A stretch of DNA of 27,468 nucleotides, from positions 1-27,468 of the IMG/VR virus record IMGVR_UViG_3300049893_002131; one strand, written 5' to 3'. Source of the DNA: a virus. The notes beneath the pieces were generated by a model. That model worked only from the letters and a program-made list of their open reading frames with translations, had not been told where the DNA came from and did no database searches. The position numbers and the translations under genes were made by a program. Of this stretch, positions 21,478 to 27,468 are shown piece after piece (within the stretch, counting starts at the first letter, position 1; the number at the start of each line of letters is the position of its first letter).

Positions 21478-22464
21478 ATGGCTCGTAGGTTAACCACCAA
21501 CAATTTAATCAATGATATCAGGTCGTTAATTGATGAGCATAACCAGGTGTCAATTGATGATAAAACGGACATCCTACCCGCACTGAACCGGGCGCAGGAC
21601 GTTGCCTCCAATATCCTGGCACGGCACTACGAGTCCCCACTCCTAGCTTACACCCTTCAGTACCTGCAGCCTGGTGTCCGGGAATACCAGATACCTCGGG
21701 ATGCGTTTGAACAGCGGCTAGAAAAGATTGAAGTGCAGATTCAGAACGGACTATTCAACCCGGTTAAGCGCCAAAGCTACCGGGATGCGACCCTTCTGGA
21801 AACAACTGCCAGGACCGCATTCCCTCTGTTCTATTCCGAGATTGGGGATATGTACCGCCTATACCCAAGTCCAACAGGCGCTTACCCGCTCCGAATCTGG
21901 TACAACAAGGACCCGGAGCCGCTAGTACAGGAGCAGGGCACCATCACCGACCTGCCTTCAAAGCTTCCCAGCGGACTTTATGAATCGAGATACGTTGTAG
22001 TCTCAGATATCGGCGGGGACCTGACTACAGAGGAAGGACTATTCACCTCCTATGTAAACTTTGTGGACGGCTTCACCGGCCGCATCAAAGGAACTTGTCA
22101 GATATTCAATATCACGACCAACACTGTTACCTTTAAGGCTACTCCCGATAGGACTGAGGTACTAGGGCATTCCGTTTCCGGCGCTCTTCCTCCAGACCTG
22201 GCTCTTGATGACCTGATTTGCACGGTGGAAGGGAACTGCATCTCAGTCCTGAAAAAGCCATTCGCAAACTACCTGATTTCGATGGCCGCTTCCGAGCTGC
22301 TGAATACCAAGCTTGGCATTCCGAATGAGATGGCAGAAAAAGTCCGTAAGGAGATGGAAAAGCTGGTGCAGGAATCTTGGGTCGGACGCGAGAATTACGC
22401 TCGTGTCCGTAGCGCAAGTCCGCACTGGGAAAGAATCGGCAGAAGGTACGGCAATAGATTCTAG
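21478..22464 (+). CDS. Probable tail adaptor / head-tail connector protein
   Basis: A 328-residue protein with AGAGGGGG before the ATG. The N-terminus is helical (NLINDIRSLIDEHNQVSIDD, then ILPALNRAQDVASNILARHY), followed by ESPLLAYTLQYLQPGVREYQ and IPRDAFEQRLEKIEVQIQNG. The C-terminus returns to helices (KPFANYLISMAASELLNTKL ... KVRKEMEKLV). This helix-beta-helix plan is what I expect of phage adaptor or neck proteins that join the portal to a short tail, and I recognise the N-terminal region as common in such virion proteins. No exact family is named. It sits near the giant nozzle-like protein, which fits a connector. Confidence 0.6.
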   Translation: MARRLTTNNLINDIRSLIDEHNQVSIDDKTDILPALNRAQDVASNILARHYESPLLAYTLQYLQPGVREYQIPRDAFEQRLEKIEVQIQNGLFNPVKRQSYRDATLLETTARTAFPLFYSEIGDMYRLYPSPTGAYPLRIWYNKDPEPLVQEQGTITDLPSKLPSGLYESRYVVVSDIGGDLTTEEGLFTSYVNFVDGFTGRIKGTCQIFNITTNTVTFKATPDRTEVLGHSVSGALPPDLALDDLICTVEGNCISVLKKPFANYLISMAASELLNTKLGIPNEMAEKVRKEMEKLVQESWVGRENYARVRSASPHWERIGRRYGNRF

Positions 22465-22473
22465 GAGTTACAT

Positions 22474-22698
22474 ATGAAAAAACTAGTCACAAAACTTAGA
22501 AAAGGCCCAGTCCCCCAAAAACCCGATTCCCCGGAATCCATGCAAAGCCTATTTGCTGAAGCTGGCGAGGATTATCAGGCGCCGGAGCCGAAGGAGCCGG
22601 ATGAGGAGGAGCAGATACGCCCAGGCCAGCCTGCGATGACTCCGCAGCGTGTAGGCGGCAGCTATCTGAAGCCTAAACTCAAGAAACCCCTCGCATAA
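22474..22698 (+). CDS. Small hypothetical protein
   Basis: A 74-residue protein. AGGAG at 22463-22467 overlaps the stop of the adaptor gene. It is Pro/Glu/Lys-rich: a basic start (MKKLVTKLRKGPVPQK), an acidic middle (PEPKEPDEEEQIRPG) and a basic end (YLKPKLKKPLA). It is probably largely disordered. The first ten residues resemble those of the 74-residue protein at 4119 (MSKLVSKLRE). No function can be given; it may ride with the tail genes on either side. Confidence 0.7.
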   Translation: MKKLVTKLRKGPVPQKPDSPESMQSLFAEAGEDYQAPEPKEPDEEEQIRPGQPAMTPQRVGGSYLKPKLKKPLA

Positions 22699-22710
22699 CA
22701 GGAGTCCAGA

Positions 22711-22872
22711 ATGCCTGCTAAATCCAAAGCCCAATTCAGAGCAATGGCAGCTGCTGCGCAAGGCGATTCCGATGTAATTGACATCCCGCCTAAAAAGGCT
22801 AAAGAGTACCTGAAGAAGGTGCGCTACTCCAAGCTACCTGAAACAGTTTCTCAGAAATCCAAGTCCAAATAA
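22711..22872 (+). CDS. Small MPAKSKAQFRAM-type phage protein
   Basis: A 53-residue protein with CAGGAG 6 bases before the ATG. It begins MPAKSKAQFRAMAAAAQGD and is basic throughout, with PPKKAKEYLKKV and a C-terminal lysine-serine tail. I recognise the opening as that of a recurrent family of tiny phage proteins (DUF3008-like), whose function I do not know. It lies 12 bases after the previous stop and 17 before the giant tail gene, so it is part of the same operon. Confidence 0.75.
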   Translation: MPAKSKAQFRAMAAAAQGDSDVIDIPPKKAKEYLKKVRYSKLPETVSQKSKSK

Positions 22873-22889
22873 ATTCCAAGGGGATTCCC

Positions 22890-25800
22890 ATGGCTCTGCA
22901 ATATCAATCTATCTCCCACGGCGATTTAGGCGGTTCGGGGATTGATGCACTCAGTTCCGAGGATGCAATTCAGGACGGGTATGCAGAGGACCTGCTGAAT
23001 GTGGACGCTTCCCCGCAAGGCTACCTGTCTAAACGGGTAGGCTATCAGCAGATTTACGGCCAGCTTCCAGTTCGAGTACTGGGAATGGAGTACCTGGACA
23101 CAAGCACCATCCAGTTCACACTGGACGCATCTATCGACCTATCCAACATCAAGGGCCCAGTTCACTCCCGCCCAATCGTGGTGTCCGGAAGGAACTCGGC
23201 TGCTTCGGAAAGTCTAGGCTACACTGTCACTGTGAACCCAAGCACCTTTGTGTTAAGCCTGGCCCCGGCTGCAGCCCCTCTTCGCAATGATATTGTCTAC
23301 TTTGAAACCACTGGGACCATGCCTAATGGCCTCGTGGCAAATACCTACTATTATGCCCAGCCTGGATATCTGGACCCTACCGTTTTTGGCGTAAGCGCTA
23401 CAAAAGACGGCTCTTCTATTCCCGTAACCTCTACCGGCACTGGAACTCTGACACTTCGCTATAAGCAGGGCGACTTTGAGAGGGTAGGGGAGTCCGCCCA
23501 GTACTACCCCAGGTTTGATGCTGACGTACGCCGCAGCCTGCCTTCCAAGGATACGGCCACTACTGTAGTGATTCCTGCAACGGAGCACGGTCTCGACTCC
23601 CCATTCATGGCTGTAGGTACCTCCCTGTCCACCAACACTGTGACCAGAAACAATCAGGTATTCTGGCCAAGTCAAGTGGAAATTGATGAAGTCAGCTTTG
23701 CCATTTCAGTAGAGGAATTCAACAGCGGCGAAGCTCAGAAGCAATACGTCTACTGGGCAGATAAGACTCCTAAGCCTGGCTTTGTGTACGTCTCCTCCAC
23801 CTCCAGCCCTTGGGTCGTACCAAACAATGGCATCCTGCAGACTAAGGAGTTTGGTCCCGCAGTTCACGGCCTGACGAGCAAGAATATTCAGGTGGAAGTG
23901 TATGCTATCGAATCGGGGACTTACCGAAAGATTATCCCAGACAAAGTATCAATCAATATTCTCGGATATGTAGTCGTCGAGCTTTACAACAGCGGACCTG
24001 CTCCTTTAAATGTATTCTGCATTCTATCTGTAGTGGACCCGGACCGCGTCATAACCTCAACGGGCTGGGATTCGGGGACAAATTCTATTACAGTTGAAAT
24101 TGAGAATCCGCCCACCCCGTACCTATTCGCTTCCTGCTATAAACTGGTTGCGGGCACGCAGGTGCAGGTGTATCCAAACTCCATCACTTACGATGATACT
24201 CTGGATAAATTTACCCTGGAGTTCCTAGCTTCTCAGAATGAGAATATCTCCGTTTATTGGGAACCTGGTTACATAATTTCAAACCGCCTTAGGGTTACTG
24301 CACATGACTTCATTAAACAGCCATTTGAGGATACCCGTCCTCAGCTAACTCTCTGGGGCTTGGACCATTCTAACTTGTATCTACACCCTGAGGACACGCG
24401 GGCCGGTTGGGTTTCCCATCTGGACACATACCGTTCCCCTGGCGTTGGCTTCTTAGTCGCTGGATTAGGCGGGAACCTATTCTCCGGTAAGGACCTGGAT
24501 GAGGGTACCAAAGTCTCCTACAAGATTCCAACTCTCTATCCTAACTTGAGAGCTAGGGTACTGAATGAGGTTACCTGCGGCCCTGCCTTTACAGGTCAAA
24601 CTTCAGGCTTAACGGCAAGAACTGGTGGACAAATTGGGGGGACTACTTGGGGAAGTGGATTTGCTACCTCCTCTGAACTTACCTACCTAACTACCCTGAA
24701 TAATCAGGATGTTTCATTATTAGGATATGTCCGCGTCGTTCTAAGAGCTTCTCAAGTCGCCGCAATAAACCCAATTTCAGGCGTATTCAATCCCATCATT
24801 GCAAACAAGGATTGGCTGAATATTGAGAATGCAGGTAAGCCAATTCATGATGGAATTTGGCGAATAGTTTCTAGAACATTCTATTTCTCAGGTGGAATTG
24901 AAACGGACCCAAGGATAGAACTTGTTGTCCAGAACTTGAACATAAAGCAGCTGCTTGATGAGAACCCTACGGAACTTGTCGGAACCACAATTTGGAACTC
25001 TACTACCGGAGCTAAATGCGGGATATTCAGCGGCAGGATTGAGTTGAGCACCGCAGCTGATAAAGTGGCGTTCCTACCAGGGGACACCATCATATCCAGC
25101 AACCTAACTGCAGCTGAGCCTATTGAGGTAGCTGAGGTGTCCGGAACTGTCCTAAATCTCCTGAACTTCTACCAGCTGGAAAGCTTCGCCGCCGCAACCA
25201 CTTTAGTAGGCCGGCGCAATTCGGATGTAATTTCAATGAGGAATGCATCTGATGAGGAGTCGGTAGATAACCTGGCTGGCACAGATAACCTGAGAGTTAC
25301 TGGGTACACTCGCCAGTTTAAAGTGAAGTCGGTAAACCCACTGCCCACCTTGGACATTCTATCCCTTCTAACTAGTGGGGGAATCGCGACAGCGGAATTA
25401 AGTGTTAGAACAGGCACATTTACTCCCTGCACTATTGATGCTGGAACGAATGAGATTTCAGTTAGTTCAGCGCAAACTTTGCAAGCCGGAGCTACGCTCT
25501 GTTTTCAAGGAACAAGTTTACCAGCTGAATTAAATCCGAATCAGGCTTACTATGTAAAACAGGTGGTGTTCCCGCTTGTTCCATTTAGGTTTAAGCTGTC
25601 TGAAACCTTGGATGGGCCGGAGATTGACTTTAGCTCTTCCGGGACTAGTGTTGAGTTTGCAAGTGCAATCCCGAAGCCTGCGTACACCCTAGCTGCCGGG
25701 GATAAACTGGTAGTTGCCAACGCGGGAGACAGCACAGGGAACCGGGTAGTTACTAGCGTAGTAGATGAGACGCATTTCCAATTTGAGACTGAAGCAGCCG

Positions 25801-27468
25801 ATGGTACTTTGACGTACAACTTAACCACACTGCCAATGCACCTCATTGGAAAAACTGCTCAAATCGATGAAGAGATTCTGTGGCAGGATTCCCTATCCTC
25901 CAGTATCCTAATCGACGTACCCGGCCGCTGGATTCCGATTGAGGCTCCGGAGCACACCTCCGATTTAGCTCCTACCACCTACAAACGGTACCTGGAGAAC
26001 TCGGCATACGATGAACAGCCTATCCTACGGAGTACTCAGGTCGCGGATACTCTATTCCTGAACAACGGGGATGACCGAACTCTCAAAATAGATGGCTCCA
26101 GTCTATACAGACCAGGCCTAATCCGCTGGCAACCACAGCTTTTCTTTAGCCAGGCTACCGCAACGGGTTCCCAATCTATCCCGTTGATTAAAACCAGCAT
26201 TCTAACTAAAAACAATACTACCTGGGCAAACAACTATTTCTATGTAAATGAGCCCGATGTAAACGCCTTCCCTAACGGAACCCGGATTCAGTTAATAAGC
26301 CCTACTGGAGTGACTGACGGCATCTTTACCGTAATAGACTCTACTACTACGTCAAATGGTTCTAGTCACCTAATTTATGTAGACCGCAATATAAATACCA
26401 CCTACAATCCGCCAACGCAGTGGACTCTTTCTACTGTCTCCAGCTATTCCTACTACTTCCGACTGAATGCAGTGGACGCAAATCAGAATGTCATTGCATC
26501 AGCCGCAACAGGCTCTTACGATTGTACAATTCAAGTAGCAAAAGACTTCCAGAATAGGATACGCCTAGTTGGCCTGCCTGCTCTCGATATCTACGACTAT
26601 GAGAGACTGGAAGTTCAAATCTACAGGACCAAGCAGAACGGTGTAGCTCCCTACTATCTCTTAACCACAATCGCACTGCCTTCGGATGCGAACCAAGGGT
26701 ATATTGACTGGGTGGACACAGTAGCGGATTCGGACATCGGCTTAGTATCCCAACTGGACCCTGTAAATACCGCGCTGAAGGGCCAGGAGCTAGGGGTAGG
26801 GTGGAGTGCCCCTGTCCGGGCGAAACACTTAACAAGTGCGGCGAATCGGCTTGTACTGGGCAATCTGACTTCGGACCCATACATCGACCTGGTTATCCGG
26901 AATATTGGTAGCACCGTTAAGGCAGATGACCTGATTAGTAAGAAGTTCCTACTCAGGAAATCCAACTTGGACAATTCCACCACTACAAACATGGTGGACC
27001 GAATCAATTATGAGTTTATAAATGGGACTGGCGCTCATTCCATTACTTCAATAACTTACGGTACTAATGTAGTAACCATGGGATTCTCAGCTGCCCATGG
27101 CCGAGCAGTTGGGGATTGGATTTATCTCTATTCTGATACTGCAAACTCGGATTTAGAAACATACTTGATGGGCTGGTGGCAAGTTACCGCAACCCCAACA
27201 GCCAGTACACTAACTTTCACATGGATTCCTTCTGCAGGTGTAACACCTACTCTAACCCTTGCTAAGCAAGTGAATCGCATGGTTCACGCTAGTACTGGAA
27301 CGGATGTGCCGGTTTTCCTTGGAACGGATTTTAACCTCCAGACTTCCAATGGACAGCCTAGCGCATCGGGTAACGGGATTCAGAATCTGGCGATGCGCCG
27401 GCTTGCATCGGCAATCAATGCGACCCAACGGATGGTAAACCCCCTTATTCTTAAAAATGGCGTATATC
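22890..27468 (+). CDS. Very long tail protein (nozzle/stabilisation-like), 3' end outside window
   Basis: The frame opens at ATG 22890 after AAGGGGA and stays open to the edge, more than 1,520 residues. The start (MALQYQSISHGDLGGSGIDA, then AIQDGYAEDLLNVDASPQGY and LSKRVGYQ) resembles nozzle/tail-tubular proteins of short-tailed phages by layout: short beta start, LLNVD and KR(V/P)G. Two copies of the LP-x-x-L ... YY module occur, about residues 113-190 and 847-924, the second close to the 1935 gene product. Later come other beta modules (TYGTNVVTMGFSAAHGRAVG near 1385). SAANRLVLGNLTSDPYIDLV (about 1310) is like the beta-propeller surface motif of stabilisation proteins. The length is far greater than that of classical nozzles (about 470-800). 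A large baseplate-like or fibre-carrying protein is the alternative. Confidence 0.65.
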   Translation, partial: MALQYQSISHGDLGGSGIDALSSEDAIQDGYAEDLLNVDASPQGYLSKRVGYQQIYGQLPVRVLGMEYLDTSTIQFTLDASIDLSNIKGPVHSRPIVVSGRNSAASESLGYTVTVNPSTFVLSLAPAAAPLRNDIVYFETTGTMPNGLVANTYYYAQPGYLDPTVFGVSATKDGSSIPVTSTGTGTLTLRYKQGDFERVGESAQYYPRFDADVRRSLPSKDTATTVVIPATEHGLDSPFMAVGTSLSTNTVTRNNQVFWPSQVEIDEVSFAISVEEFNSGEAQKQYVYWADKTPKPGFVYVSSTSSPWVVPNNGILQTKEFGPAVHGLTSKNIQVEVYAIESGTYRKIIPDKVSINILGYVVVELYNSGPAPLNVFCILSVVDPDRVITSTGWDSGTNSITVEIENPPTPYLFASCYKLVAGTQVQVYPNSITYDDTLDKFTLEFLASQNENISVYWEPGYIISNRLRVTAHDFIKQPFEDTRPQLTLWGLDHSNLYLHPEDTRAGWVSHLDTYRSPGVGFLVAGLGGNLFSGKDLDEGTKVSYKIPTLYPNLRARVLNEVTCGPAFTGQTSGLTARTGGQIGGTTWGSGFATSSELTYLTTLNNQDVSLLGYVRVVLRASQVAAINPISGVFNPIIANKDWLNIENAGKPIHDGIWRIVSRTFYFSGGIETDPRIELVVQNLNIKQLLDENPTELVGTTIWNSTTGAKCGIFSGRIELSTAADKVAFLPGDTIISSNLTAAEPIEVAEVSGTVLNLLNFYQLESFAAATTLVGRRNSDVISMRNASDEESVDNLAGTDNLRVTGYTRQFKVKSVNPLPTLDILSLLTSGGIATAELSVRTGTFTPCTIDAGTNEISVSSAQTLQAGATLCFQGTSLPAELNPNQAYYVKQVVFPLVPFRFKLSETLDGPEIDFSSSGTSVEFASAIPKPAYTLAAGDKLVVANAGDSTGNRVVTSVVDETHFQFETEAADGTLTYNLTTLPMHLIGKTAQIDEEILWQDSLSSSILIDVPGRWIPIEAPEHTSDLAPTTYKRYLENSAYDEQPILRSTQVADTLFLNNGDDRTLKIDGSSLYRPGLIRWQPQLFFSQATATGSQSIPLIKTSILTKNNTTWANNYFYVNEPDVNAFPNGTRIQLISPTGVTDGIFTVIDSTTTSNGSSHLIYVDRNINTTYNPPTQWTLSTVSSYSYYFRLNAVDANQNVIASAATGSYDCTIQVAKDFQNRIRLVGLPALDIYDYERLEVQIYRTKQNGVAPYYLLTTIALPSDANQGYIDWVDTVADSDIGLVSQLDPVNTALKGQELGVGWSAPVRAKHLTSAANRLVLGNLTSDPYIDLVIRNIGSTVKADDLISKKFLLRKSNLDNSTTTNMVDRINYEFINGTGAHSITSITYGTNVVTMGFSAAHGRAVGDWIYLYSDTANSDLETYLMGWWQVTATPTASTLTFTWIPSAGVTPTLTLAKQVNRMVHASTGTDVPVFLGTDFNLQTSNGQPSASGNGIQNLAMRRLASAINATQRMVNPLILKNGVY

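Noticed and set aside
23253-26880. Several minus-strand frames of 65-140 residues opposite the giant tail gene
   Set aside because: The + strand frame is open without interruption from 22890 to the window end with sensible beta-protein sequence. The minus frames have no ribosome-binding sites or recognisable products.

Overview
This window is the structural (late) part of a tailed-phage genome. All recognisable genes lie on the + strand, are tightly packed, and often overlap by a few bases. The order is probable small terminase, large terminase, portal, scaffold, major capsid protein, probable head decoration protein, a block of fibre/receptor-binding genes, a lysis-like gene, an adaptor-like gene and a very long nozzle-like tail protein cut off by the right edge. 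No tape-measure, sheath or major tail-tube gene is visible. With a 684-residue P22-size portal this suggests a short-tailed (podovirus-like) phage. A promoter, terminator and Shine-Dalgarno vocabulary of ordinary bacterial type points to a bacterial host. Nothing here identifies the host with confidence, although a predicted lipoprotein and an XhlA-like membrane protein are phage-encoded envelope proteins. No integrase, tRNA, CRISPR array or insertion sequence was seen.

Layout. 1-1004: long non-coding leader full of dyad-symmetric sequences, including two related 20-bp sites in opposite orientation just before the first gene. 1005-6387: DNA-binding-like protein, small terminase candidate, a beta-rich virion-like protein, large terminase, two very small proteins (one a 50-residue single-TM protein overlapping both neighbours) and portal. 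6388-9498: scaffold, capsid and decoration protein. 9499-9660: structured intergenic segment that can fold as a three-way junction. 9661-16709: three large fibre-type proteins that share modules, separated by a strong Rho-independent terminator and a 250-base intergenic region. 16710-19963: a multi-hairpin leader, a tail-fibre gene broken by a frameshift, a second fibre gene, and then a hairpin that is a covarying copy of one in the leader. 19964-21446: predicted lipoprotein, XhlA-like protein and a glutamate-rich protein. 21478-27468: adaptor-like protein, two small proteins and the start of a protein of more than 1,500 residues.

How it works together. The terminase pair and portal package DNA into a procapsid built by scaffold and capsid protein. 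The 149-residue protein probably decorates the shell. The adaptor-like and giant proteins probably form the tail connector and nozzle. The fibre genes make elongated coiled-coil and beta-modular receptor-binding proteins. The most unusual signals are the RNA/DNA structures in the gaps: operator-like sites in the leader, a three-way-junction candidate, a promoter sandwiched between two terminators, and paired hairpins flanking a two-gene fibre cassette.
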